Shown: in pieces, positions 8,875-16,320 of the stretch
How positions within the stretch are numbered: position 1 is the stretch's first letter
Layout of the letters: each line of letters starts with the position of its first letter
Assembly (NCBI GenBank): GCA_028280065.1
Contig: JANQMN010000035.1
Coordinates: forward strand, 1 to 64,000
Length of the DNA: 64,000 nt
DNA from: Hahella sp.
GTDB lineage: Bacteria; Pseudomonadota; Gammaproteobacteria; Pseudomonadales; Oleiphilaceae
Reading direction: 5' to 3'
Position numbers and translations under genes: made by a program
Notes under the pieces: generated by a model
What the model saw: the letters and a program-made list of their open reading frames with translations, nothing else
Told to the model about the DNA's origin: nothing
Database searches by the model: none

Positions 8875-9462
8875 CTAGCCCAATACCGTGCACGTACCGC
8901 CTTGATGACAAGAATTTAAAAAATCGTCTAGAAAGGCTGCCGTATTGAGTGGATTCTGTAGTGCCTCATTGTAAACATGTTTTGCATAGGACTTTGGATT
9001 TGAGAACGGATGGCCATCTGCTACCGGGTAGTAAACGGAATGAAATCCAGAATATGTGGCATTTAGGTACATAGCGACCAGCATTACATTAATATTGTTT
9101 GGGCCGGCAAAATTTGAGTCATTTAATACCACCTTAAGTTTACGATTCTTATCCGCATATCCTGCACTAACAATCAGTTTGCCCCCAAAAACGTAATTAA
9201 ATTTTTCTTCCTTTTCCGGCAGGCTATTAATTATACCTCGCCAGTAACCAGGTTTTTGCAACTGAATTGGGAATCCTCCCGCAAAGTCAGAGCCATGCCC
9301 GGACGCTACGATTGAAGCGGTAATTCCGATATTAGTAGCCCATACAGACTTACTTGAAAGTGCTGCAAGCGCAAATCCGGCTGCAGACCGCTGTAAGAAC
9401 TTACGTCTGCCATCACCATTTTCAATTGGTGCGTTTTGGCTGTCTTGATTGTTTGAGTCCAT
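8875..9462 (-). CDS. Tat-exported protein of unknown function
   Basis: The 195-residue protein begins with a polar stretch followed by GRRKFLQ (Arg19-Arg20), a hydrophobic segment and a likely cleavage site after SVWA near residue 42, which is a good twin-arginine signal. The mature part is about 150 residues with many Asn, Gly and Tyr and ends in CHQGGTCTVLG, with two cysteines close to the C-terminus. I do not recognise the family. It is the first gene of an operon with a PqqD-like protein, an HprK-related kinase and a nucleotidyltransferase. This makes it a candidate substrate of those enzymes, or a partner folded in the cytoplasm before export. ATG at 9462 has AGGG eight bases upstream. 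Confidence 0.75.
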   Translation of the reverse strand: MDSNNQDSQNAPIENGDGRRKFLQRSAAGFALAALSSKSVWATNIGITASIVASGHGSDFAGGFPIQLQKPGYWRGIINSLPEKEEKFNYVFGGKLIVSAGYADKNRKLKVVLNDSNFAGPNNINVMLVAMYLNATYSGFHSVYYPVADGHPFSNPKSYAKHVYNEALQNPLNTAAFLDDFLNSCHQGGTCTVLG

Positions 9463-9552
9463 GCTATTGCCCTAACGAAGCTGTATGATTTCCGAATTAT
9501 ACCTGATAGCTCAACTCGGAAAAGTAAAAGACTTAAATATATATACTGGCAA

Positions 9553-9567
9553 GCAATTTCTAAGCCA
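9553..9567 (-). promoter_or_regulatory. possible sigma-54 promoter of the Tat/PqqD/HprK operon
   Basis: On the minus strand the sequence TGGCTTAGAAATTGCT has the GG and GC doublets exactly ten bases apart, as required at -24/-12, with TGGC and TTGCT matching consensus and the central ACG missing. The predicted start is near 9541, about 80 bp before the first gene of the operon. It is weaker than the site at 14821 but has the same architecture. Confidence 0.4.
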
Positions 9568-9723
9568 TATATTAACTTGCTGATTTGATTGGCTCTTTCT
9601 AGATTGGCAGCATTGTTGTGTAAAAAAAATTGACGTCAAGAGGGCGAACAAATACATGTTTTTTAGGGGTCTTAAATTTGTTGTGTAAGATTGATAGTAG
9701 CGATTCACCAAAGGAAGTATGAA

Positions 9724-10530
9724 ATGGAAATTACGTTTTTTCTAAAAAAGCTTGTCGGGACAATGATTGCACCACTGCCAATTTGCCTGCTGCTTTTTTG
9801 TATTGCTATTTATTTCCTATATAGGAAGAAGGATCTGGTAAAAGGTCGGTTTTTCGTGTCGGTAGGAATGGTTGCGCTTTTAACGGTCTCGGTACCCCAA
9901 TTTTCGTTTTTTTTGTTGAGACCGATTGAGAGCCTGCACTCGAAATATGAGTATCAGTTGCAGACAGTTGATTCGATAGCTGTTCTAGGTTGCTGGAATA
10001 GTGAAGATCCTTCGTTACCTAAGACATCGAATGTTGCAACATGCTCCTTACGTCGAATAGTGGAGGCAACGCACCTATCCACGGTATATCCTGGTGCAAG
10101 AATTTATCTTTCCGGCCACCACTTGAAATATCATGAGAAATCCAACCCAGACTATCTAAAGGAAATCATGATTTCGCTGGGCGTTGAAAGTGACCGTATC
10201 GTTGTAGTTTCCGGAAGTAAAGACACAGAGAGAGAAGCGGTGCTATTGAAGCCGCATTTAAGTCACGCTAAAGACATACTGCTGGTCACCTCTGCCAGCC
10301 ATATGCAGAGGGCCAAGAAGATTTTTGATTCGCTGGGGTTGGTTGTCGTACCAGTACCCATAGACCACCATGCAATTCAAGGTAAAAGAATGTCTTATCA
10401 TCAGTTTGTGCCTTCATCGGGTGGACTGGCAATGTCTGAAAAAGCGCTCTATGAGTATCTTGGTAATACCTGGTGGCATGTACGAAAATTCTTAGGTTTG
10501 GTGGCGGATTCCTCATCAAACAGCGGCTAG
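9724..10530 (+). CDS. YdcF/ElyC-like DUF218 envelope protein
   Basis: The 268-residue protein has two N-terminal membrane spans (about residues 9-30 and 41-60), then a DUF218 domain: a nucleotide-like strand SIAVLGCW near 95, LSGHH near 135, TEREAVLL near 175 and LLVTSASHMQRA near 195. ElyC-type proteins act in envelope biogenesis, including peptidoglycan and undecaprenyl-phosphate-linked pathways. I chose ATG at 9724 over an upstream in-frame codon because AAGGAAG lies six bases before it and the hydrophobic helix starts there. The gene is divergent from the Tat-signal operon with 261 bp between starts. Its presence in an exopolysaccharide locus fits a lipid-carrier role, but that is inference. 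Confidence 0.8.
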   Translation: MEITFFLKKLVGTMIAPLPICLLLFCIAIYFLYRKKDLVKGRFFVSVGMVALLTVSVPQFSFFLLRPIESLHSKYEYQLQTVDSIAVLGCWNSEDPSLPKTSNVATCSLRRIVEATHLSTVYPGARIYLSGHHLKYHEKSNPDYLKEIMISLGVESDRIVVVSGSKDTEREAVLLKPHLSHAKDILLVTSASHMQRAKKIFDSLGLVVVPVPIDHHAIQGKRMSYHQFVPSSGGLAMSEKALYEYLGNTWWHVRKFLGLVADSSSNSG

Positions 10531-10813
10531 TAGTAGCTACCTGATTCCTTAGCCAGGTTAATTGCTCAAGAGTGGTTGTCTCTTGAAAGTTGTTCAATTA
10601 GTAAACATAACTTGCTGTTATTTATTGTAGTTTTGTAAATTTTTCGGTAATTGGGTTTCACAAAATGCTTCGTGAAGGTAAACTCCTGAGAAAAATTATA
10701 AATCTTCAGGGTTGTACGCAGAAAAATGTTAATTACGGTGGTTCGTTGAGGGATCGTCGAATCGCAAAGCGTCGTAGAAAGATACCTATAAAACCAAGTA
10801 CAGGACCTCCGCT

Positions 10814-11536
10814 TTGCTAGCAGAAAGTTACCTTCCAAACCCTATTCAAAACAATTTTTCACTATTTCTAGATGCCAATTCTTCCAGTACTTCCATTAGC
10901 ATCCATAAGGCTGTTAGTGATGAGATGGTGGGCGTATGTAAGAGAATTCGATTTGAAGTGTATTGCCAACAGCTTCATTTTGAGAATCCCGAAAGCTTTC
11001 CAAACCACAAGGAAGAAGATGATTTCGATGCTATTTCTCAGCACTTTTTAATTAAGAATGAGAAAACCAATAAATACATTGCTACCCTCAGGTTTGTGAT
11101 TCCGCGCTTCAATGCCTTCGGACTGATTCCGCTAGAGAGGCATTATCAAGGGCATTACATGGACTCCAAGTTCAATCCAGTTAATTTGGCAACTGGTAGT
11201 TATATGGAAGTTTCAAGACTTGCAATTCTTAGGGAAACAGGATCACGAAGGAAGTTTTCGGCAGATGTAGCCAGGGTTCTGTATTTGCTGTCACTGGCCT
11301 TTTTCAATGCCAATGAGCATTTGCAGAGTGCTTTTTGTTTCATGGACAAGCGTTTGGCTAGGAGACTCAATATGGTGGGTATTCCCTTTATCCAAATTGG
11401 TTCCGAGGTCGATTTTAAGGGGGCTAGAGCTCCGTTTTGCGTGTTTAAACATTCAACTAGCCACAATGTAAGTAGCTGTTCTAGAGCGCTGTATAGCTCT
11501 ATAAGAGCACAAAGCCACATATTAAAAGCCTGTTAG
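10814..11536 (+). CDS. PEP-CTERM/exosortase-associated acyltransferase, copy 1
   Basis: The 240-residue product matches the autoinducer-synthase-like acyltransferases that occur with exosortases (TIGR03694 type). It has IRFEVYCQQLHFE at about residues 45-57, an acidic EEDDFDAIS segment near 70, an IATLRFVI strand near 92 and a SRLAILRE block near 134. LuxI-type enzymes use the equivalent regions to bind an acyl donor. The product of the exosortase-linked family is not known. The apparent start is TTG at 10814 with AGGA eight bases before it. The next ATG (residue 38) would remove part of the N-terminus. It converges on a second, divergent copy that ends 49 bp away. The 283-bp spacer upstream shows no clear promoter. 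Confidence 0.82.
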   Translation: MLAESYLPNPIQNNFSLFLDANSSSTSISIHKAVSDEMVGVCKRIRFEVYCQQLHFENPESFPNHKEEDDFDAISQHFLIKNEKTNKYIATLRFVIPRFNAFGLIPLERHYQGHYMDSKFNPVNLATGSYMEVSRLAILRETGSRRKFSADVARVLYLLSLAFFNANEHLQSAFCFMDKRLARRLNMVGIPFIQIGSEVDFKGARAPFCVFKHSTSHNVSSCSRALYSSIRAQSHILKAC

Positions 11537-11584
11537 AGGCTTGATTAGCGTACAGCCAAATAAAGTAGTGAAGCTAGATTTATT

Positions 11585-12391
11585 TTAAAGCTGTTTCAAA
11601 ATAGCTTTCTGGATGGAGACTTCCAGAGCTTTAAAACCAGGTTTAAGATTGGCGAGGAAGATTTTCGGGTTGATATAGTAAGGTGCTCTTTGCCCGTGAT
11701 AATTGACTGTTGGGCCTATTTGCTCGAACTTAATGCCAATCAATGCCATGCTGCGGGCAAGACGGGGTTCCATCATTACATACACATGTTTTCTGGATCT
11801 TTCAATGGTGATGCCTCCTGCAGCCAAATAAAGGCCTACTGAAATAAATGGAAAACACCGTAGTTCTTGCTCAGAGTATGTCTCCTCGTTAATAACACCC
11901 GTTGCTGCGCCTTGAAATTTGTCGGATTTCCGTCTTCTGAACTTTGAAAGCACTGCTAGTCTTGATATTTCCACTATTTCCGTTGGTTCAAATTTGTCCG
12001 GATTAAGCGCATGTTCCTGGTAAGTGTGAGAGCAATACTTTTGAATCGGCAGGAGCTCTTCTTTATCTCGCGGGCAAACTACCCTTACACAACCCGTGAA
12101 GCTATTTGATGGAAGATGTTTTACCATGCAAAACTCTGAAAAAGCATCGCAATAGTCCTTTTCCATCTTATCCGGTTTTGGTTCTTCAAATCCTAGTTCT
12201 TCACAATAAACTTCGTGTCGTATTTCAAAGACGCGTCTTCTCAGTTCGTCGTTATTTGCAATTACAGGCTCAAGGAATCGTTCAAAGTGCGTTGCAATAG
12301 ACTCTACTTCTTGGTCGACTTTGTTGGCTATCATGCCGCCCATGAGTTTTCCGCCAACTTTTGTTTGGGCGAATCTTTTAAGTAGGCTCAT
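11585..12391 (-). CDS. PEP-CTERM/exosortase-associated acyltransferase, copy 2
   Basis: This 268-residue protein is a diverged paralogue of the adjacent acyltransferase. Shared blocks include RRRVFEIRHEVYCEELGFE near residue 52, the acidic EKDYCDAFSEF near 80, FTGCVRVVCP near 98 and VEISRLAVLSKFRR near 140. It has an extra N-terminal segment of about 35 residues (with LMGGMIANK) and a basic insertion. The two genes face each other tail to tail, so they are not in one operon and could be expressed under different conditions. Two members so close suggest either neofunctionalisation or two acyl substrates. ATG at 12391 is the first start in frame. Confidence 0.82.
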   Translation of the reverse strand: MSLLKRFAQTKVGGKLMGGMIANKVDQEVESIATHFERFLEPVIANNDELRRRVFEIRHEVYCEELGFEEPKPDKMEKDYCDAFSEFCMVKHLPSNSFTGCVRVVCPRDKEELLPIQKYCSHTYQEHALNPDKFEPTEIVEISRLAVLSKFRRRKSDKFQGAATGVINEETYSEQELRCFPFISVGLYLAAGGITIERSRKHVYVMMEPRLARSMALIGIKFEQIGPTVNYHGQRAPYYINPKIFLANLKPGFKALEVSIQKAILKQL

Positions 12392-12571
12392 GCAGAAGTG
12401 TTCCTGTGAAATTGTTTTGATGTAAGCGTTTGAATCCCTTCTGTCTTAAGTATCTTCAGCTATATTCAATTAGTCAGTATAGTCAGGACCCATTTGTAGG
12501 TAAATGGGGCAATCTGTTTTAAGTTTTTGCAAGAGCAATATTGAATCGCTATTTGAATCTCAGGAACATCT

Positions 12572-14206
12572 ATGAATCTACATCAAATTATTAGTGAAGC
12601 TTTCCAAGGAGAGTCTTCAGTAGAGCTGATTCTTGAAAAAGAGACGATCTCAAAAAACTACGAAAGAAACGCTATTGGCGTACCCGTTACGGTAGCGGCT
12701 GTTGTAAAAGTAGCTGACAGAAGACCGATACATCAGTTGGTTTCTTTAGCGAATGAGTTCAACTTTGTTATCCAACCGATTAGTTCGGGGCGGAATTGGG
12801 GGTATGGTAGCTTGAATCCCGTCAACGATGGTCGTGATTTGGTGGTGTTGGACTTAAGCGGCATGAGGAAGATTGTTCCAACGAGTAAAGAGCTCGGTTT
12901 AATTACATTGGAGCCGGGTGTAACTCAACAACAACTATACGAGTATTTAGAGAAAGAGGGGTGGGAATGTATGGCGCCTGTAACAGGAGCAGGCCCATAC
13001 TGTAGTATTGTGGGTAATGCACTTGAGAGAGGTTATGGGATTACTCCGAATACTGATCATTTCGGTGCATTGACAGCTTTGAAGGCTATTCTGCCTCATC
13101 CGGATTTGTGTGGTGAAGAATACTGTTCTGCAGTATCTAGTATGGATCAGTCTGGTGATGATTTTATAGATAAGACTTTTAAGTACGGTGTCGGTCCTTA
13201 TATTGATGGGCTTTTTACCCAGTCCAGTCTTGGAATTGTCATTGAGGCTACATTTCGTCTAGCAAGAAAACCTGAAGGCTTCGCCTCGTTTTATGTGCGT
13301 TGCTTTAACGAAGGACAGCTACCGGCTGCAGTTGATTTTGTGCGAACCACGTTAAGGGATTTTGAAGGAGTTGTAGGCTCGATAAATCTAATGGATAGGC
13401 GTCGTGTGCTGTCAATGGTTGCTGAAAATCCCAATGGGCCAGGCAGCCATCAAGTAATGACGGATGAACAAGTCGATAGATTGGCTAAACAACATGATGT
13501 TCCTGAATGGTTAATAGTTGGTTCAATTTACGGGAAAAAACCGTTGGTTAGGGCTGCAAAATCCTTAATCCGCAAGTCTGCAAAACAATTTTGTGATCAA
13601 ATTCTGTTTTCGGATTCTTTGTTGTTAACGCTTGGGAAGTTAATAACAGCTTGGTTTCCTTACGGCAAGCTCGCTGCGATAGGTAAACAGCTTAAATCTT
13701 TGCAAGAGGGTATAGACATTATGTTAGGTAAGCCGAACCAAGTGGCATTACCTTTAGCGTATTGGAGGAATCCGAGAGTTGAGCCGGATAAGCTTAAGGA
13801 GTTAAATCCTGCACAAGATGAGTGTGGATTGCTTTGGTATGCGCCGCTTGTCGCCATGAATACGGCAAAGATACAGGAGTTTATTGAGCATATTCGTACT
13901 ACTACTCCCAAATATGGGATTGAGCCGTTGATAACTTTTACAAACTTAAAACATGATTGGATCGATTCTACGATTCCAATAATCTACGACATAAAAAACC
14001 CCGATTCAAAAAGCGATGCTGATGCCTGTCTATCCGAGCTTTTTGAAGAAGGCTGCAAAAAGGGATTCATCCCTTACAGGTTTAATGTAAAACAACAAAG
14101 CTCTGTGCTGAATCCAAAGCATATGCATTGGCTAACCTGTAATTTAGTTCAAATGGCCCTGGATTCGAATAATATCCTAGCGGCTGGACGTTACCATCCA
14201 AAGTAG
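12572..14206 (+). CDS. VAO/PCMH-family FAD-binding oxidoreductase
   Basis: The 544-residue enzyme has the FAD-binding layout of vanillyl-alcohol oxidase and p-cresol methylhydroxylase relatives. There is a PISSGRNWGYGS pyrophosphate-binding block at residues 69-80, a second FAD contact region ITLEPGVTQQQLYEYL near 110, a GNALERGYGITP block near 148 and the C-terminal tail LDSNNILAAGR typical of the family. These enzymes oxidise phenolic or other small alcohols and need FAD, sometimes covalently bound. The substrate here is unknown. ATG at 12572 follows AGGA by seven bases. No metabolic partner lies beside it, and its place inside an exosortase locus is unexpected. It diverges from acyltransferase copy 2 across a 180-bp spacer. 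Confidence 0.83.
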   Translation: MNLHQIISEAFQGESSVELILEKETISKNYERNAIGVPVTVAAVVKVADRRPIHQLVSLANEFNFVIQPISSGRNWGYGSLNPVNDGRDLVVLDLSGMRKIVPTSKELGLITLEPGVTQQQLYEYLEKEGWECMAPVTGAGPYCSIVGNALERGYGITPNTDHFGALTALKAILPHPDLCGEEYCSAVSSMDQSGDDFIDKTFKYGVGPYIDGLFTQSSLGIVIEATFRLARKPEGFASFYVRCFNEGQLPAAVDFVRTTLRDFEGVVGSINLMDRRRVLSMVAENPNGPGSHQVMTDEQVDRLAKQHDVPEWLIVGSIYGKKPLVRAAKSLIRKSAKQFCDQILFSDSLLLTLGKLITAWFPYGKLAAIGKQLKSLQEGIDIMLGKPNQVALPLAYWRNPRVEPDKLKELNPAQDECGLLWYAPLVAMNTAKIQEFIEHIRTTTPKYGIEPLITFTNLKHDWIDSTIPIIYDIKNPDSKSDADACLSELFEEGCKKGFIPYRFNVKQQSSVLNPKHMHWLTCNLVQMALDSNNILAAGRYHPK

Positions 14207-14779
14207 TGCGACTAAGAATAGTGGATTTGTGGTATGAATTTTACGTGAGACTGAGTTTTGTTGTTTATTAAACTGTTTCAGGGTTGATAAAGGTTAGTCC
14301 AACTAGAGTCTTTGGATGGTATGTGAGCCTCACAGCATAGGCTAAGGCGGGGTTTTAGGGGTGCAGTGATAGAGGTTTTTGGACAATAGTATAGAGTTGG
14401 TAAGCCGAAGTAGCTTGAATTAAGTAGGTTCCGTCCTCAATGCGCTAAACTTTATCTGGTTGGAATCGTTTGCCAAAAAATTTGACATCTCAACGTAAAC
14501 GCCATTACGGGTGTTTTGAGCGCCAATATTTTTGCTTGTTCGCTCTAACTTCCTTATTTTCCGTGCCAAAGTGCTATCGGTAGTCTTTAAATCAAAAGTT
14601 ATGACGGGCTTGGCTAGGGAACTCCGTTCGCGCTCCTGGGTAGAGTACGGGATAAAACCTCGCATTAACTGCAACGTAGCAACTTACTAGGACTGAAACG
14701 AGTTTGTCACTCCCATTTATTCAAGATGATGTCAGTATAATTTACATTTATACGTAGTTGAAGACTTTTCGATTATTGA
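14207..14779. other. long A/T-rich spacer with no convincing gene
   Basis: The stretch between the flavoenzyme and the promoter region of the PEP-CTERM gene holds one minus-strand open frame of 84 codons (14420-14674) that would need a TTG or a later ATG without a Shine-Dalgarno sequence and matches no family I know. I regard it as non-coding or decayed DNA, possibly linked to the transposon remnant 1 kb further on. Confidence 0.4.
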
Positions 14780-14798
14780 TGAATTTGAAAAATTCATA
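14780..14798. promoter_or_regulatory. inverted repeat upstream of the sigma-54 promoter
   Basis: Perfect 8-base arms (14780-14787 and 14791-14798) flank GAA. The repeat is centred about 35 bp upstream of the -24 element of the PEP-CTERM promoter. It could bind an activator or repressor of the exosortase regulon, but its closeness to the promoter is unusual for a sigma-54 enhancer site. Confidence 0.35.
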
Positions 14799-14820
14799 TA
14801 ATACAGTCGGTTATGGGTTT

Positions 14821-14836
14821 TGGTACGAGCTTTGCT
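14821..14836 (+). promoter_or_regulatory. sigma-54 promoter of the PEP-CTERM gene
   Basis: TGGTACGAGCTTTGCT matches the sigma-54 consensus TGGCACG-N4-TTGCW at all but one conserved position, with GG (14822-14823) and GC (14834-14835) separated by exactly ten bases. Transcription would start near 14847, leaving a ~60-base leader. PEP-CTERM genes of XrtA systems are known to be controlled by the PrsK/PrsR two-component pair acting with sigma-54, so this site is strong evidence for membership in that regulon. Confidence 0.75.
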
Positions 14837-14909
14837 TTTGTTTGACTGAGAGCGACAACCTTTAAACAAATGTAGTCAGTTTTCCTGTGAAATTTAGGAG
14901 CAATTTGAA

Positions 14910-15665
14910 ATGAGATTAAGTAAGAAATTAGTAAGCGCAGCAGTAGGAGCTGGCTTCCTGTTAAGTGGTGGCGCAAACGCACTCATAATCGATGGAGTTG
15001 ATGTGCCTAATATCATTACGGAGTTCGATAGCGGTAGTTTTGCACAAGAGATCACGGTCGATACCTTGCTAGGATCGGGTTCCTTGACTGCATGGGGTGA
15101 AGTTACTGGCTTCAACAATATTTCGTATGATGTGTGCCCTGGGTGCCAGCTAACGTATTCCGTGACCTCAGATTACACTACGGATTCAGTTAGTATTCCC
15201 GGTACTACAATTTTTAGTGGCGGTGTCGTTAGCCTATTTGTAGATTCTTCGACTGCTTATGATCCTTTGGATCAATCCAGTGCAGAAGATGGCTCCGTAT
15301 GGCTAACCCTGACTGGGCATGAGTTCGCTATTGATTCAACTCTGCTGGGTGAATTAAACGTGCTTGGTGGAGGCGGTGCTACTGCATTTTTCGATGTTGT
15401 CCTAGATGGCAGCTTCCAATCTGAGGCATTCGATACGGACACTATTGCTGTCCCCAATGGAACTACTGCTGACTTCTCTTATGGATCCAGTCTCTTAACT
15501 GGTAGCACAGTTGAAACTGATAATGGAGATGGTACTGTAACTTTTTACAGCACTGGCTCTGCTGATCTTGCGGGCTTTGCTGAAGTGCCTGAACCTGCTT
15601 CTATCGCTCTTCTTGGAATGGGCCTATTAGGATTAGGTGCAGCATCACGAAAAAGAAAAGCCTAA
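14910..15665 (+). CDS. PEP-CTERM sorting-domain protein
   Basis: The 251-residue secreted protein is a likely substrate of the exosortase in this window. It has an N-terminal signal peptide (KKLVSAAVGAGFLLSGGANA, cleavage near residue 25) and a classic PEP-CTERM tail at residues 226-251: VPEPAS, a hydrophobic span ending LLGLGAAS, and a basic RKRKA end. The mature body is rich in Ser, Thr, Asp and Gly, acidic, and carries one CPGC pair near residue 75. ATG at 14910 has AGGAG nine bases upstream. A strong sigma-54 promoter precedes it and a strong terminator follows, so it is a single-gene unit. Such proteins are often matrix or floc components. No enzymatic domain is visible. Confidence 0.93.
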   Translation: MRLSKKLVSAAVGAGFLLSGGANALIIDGVDVPNIITEFDSGSFAQEITVDTLLGSGSLTAWGEVTGFNNISYDVCPGCQLTYSVTSDYTTDSVSIPGTTIFSGGVVSLFVDSSTAYDPLDQSSAEDGSVWLTLTGHEFAIDSTLLGELNVLGGGGATAFFDVVLDGSFQSEAFDTDTIAVPNGTTADFSYGSSLLTGSTVETDNGDGTVTFYSTGSADLAGFAEVPEPASIALLGMGLLGLGAASRKRKA

Positions 15666-15687
15666 TTAGTAGTGGACACTGCGTAAT

Positions 15688-15720
15688 CAACAAGCCCAAC
15701 AGTAACTGTTGGGTTTGTTG
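15688..15720 (+). terminator. strong hairpin terminator of the PEP-CTERM gene
   Basis: Two 15-base arms (15688-15702 and 15706-15720) pair with one G-T and enclose a TAA loop, 22 bases after the stop codon. The stem is long and stable. The T-tract is interrupted but present in the descending arm. Confidence 0.75.
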
Positions 15721-16204
15721 CTTAATAGGATCATAAGATCCCTCTTAGATAGTCAAATCACCCGCAACAGTATAGACGCACTTCTGTCAATCTCATCGCT
15801 CTTGTTCTCAGTTTTTACATTGGCTGTACGGCACTTTTTCAAGTTTGCCAAAATCAATCGGTGGCTAAAAACCTTCAAACGTGAAAGGATCGTTCACGAA
15901 AATGCTGATAGTCTTCACTTATTTTTCAATCAGTTAGATGCCTTGGACAGTTTCTGTGAAGATGGCCGATTACCTATCTCTAACATTCTGTCAGAGCATA
16001 TTGCTAAAACCATTGCCATTGCGCGTAAAAACTTCCTCTGTGCTAATACCCAATCCGGTCGCATGGCTAGTTGAAAAAATTTACTCGGTTCTTCTTACCG
16101 CCGCCTAGCATGATCTGGAACCAATGCAATATCTCACCCTTGTCTTAGCCAAACATCAAAAAAATCAAAGTCTCGACACTCATACTGCCTTGGAATTTGG
16201 ATAA
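15709..16204 (+). pseudogene. decayed IS66-family transposase C-terminus
   Basis: The frame ending at 16074 carries the conserved tail of IS66 transposases: FFNQLDALDSFCEDGRLPI near residue 74, then NILSEHIAKTIAIARKNFL. IS66 proteins show GRLPIDNN..E..IR....RKNWL there. A frameshift at about 16070 moves the match into the next frame (KIYSVLLTAA), which is interrupted by a TAG and continues as HDLEPMQYLTLVLAKH to a stop at 16202-16204. The N-terminal two thirds of the transposase and the terminal repeats are missing. It is a relic of an insertion between the PEP-CTERM gene and prsT. The remaining bases to 16320 show nothing recognisable. Confidence 0.75.
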
Positions 16205-16320
16205 AGAGCGGCTTAATGCACCAGGCTTCCATGCCTAGCGTTTGAAGGGAAGAGCTGTTGTCACGTCAAGGATGAAAACCCAGCTATACCTACGCTGTAG
16301 TGTTGTGAGATTTGTCCTGG

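Noticed and set aside
9600-9640. second sigma-54-like site before the YdcF-like gene
   Set aside because: GG and a G-T rather than GC doublet; the -12 core is not conserved.
14420-14674. 84-codon minus-strand open frame as a gene
   Set aside because: Needs a TTG start or a late ATG with no Shine-Dalgarno, matches no known family and lies in decayed-looking DNA.
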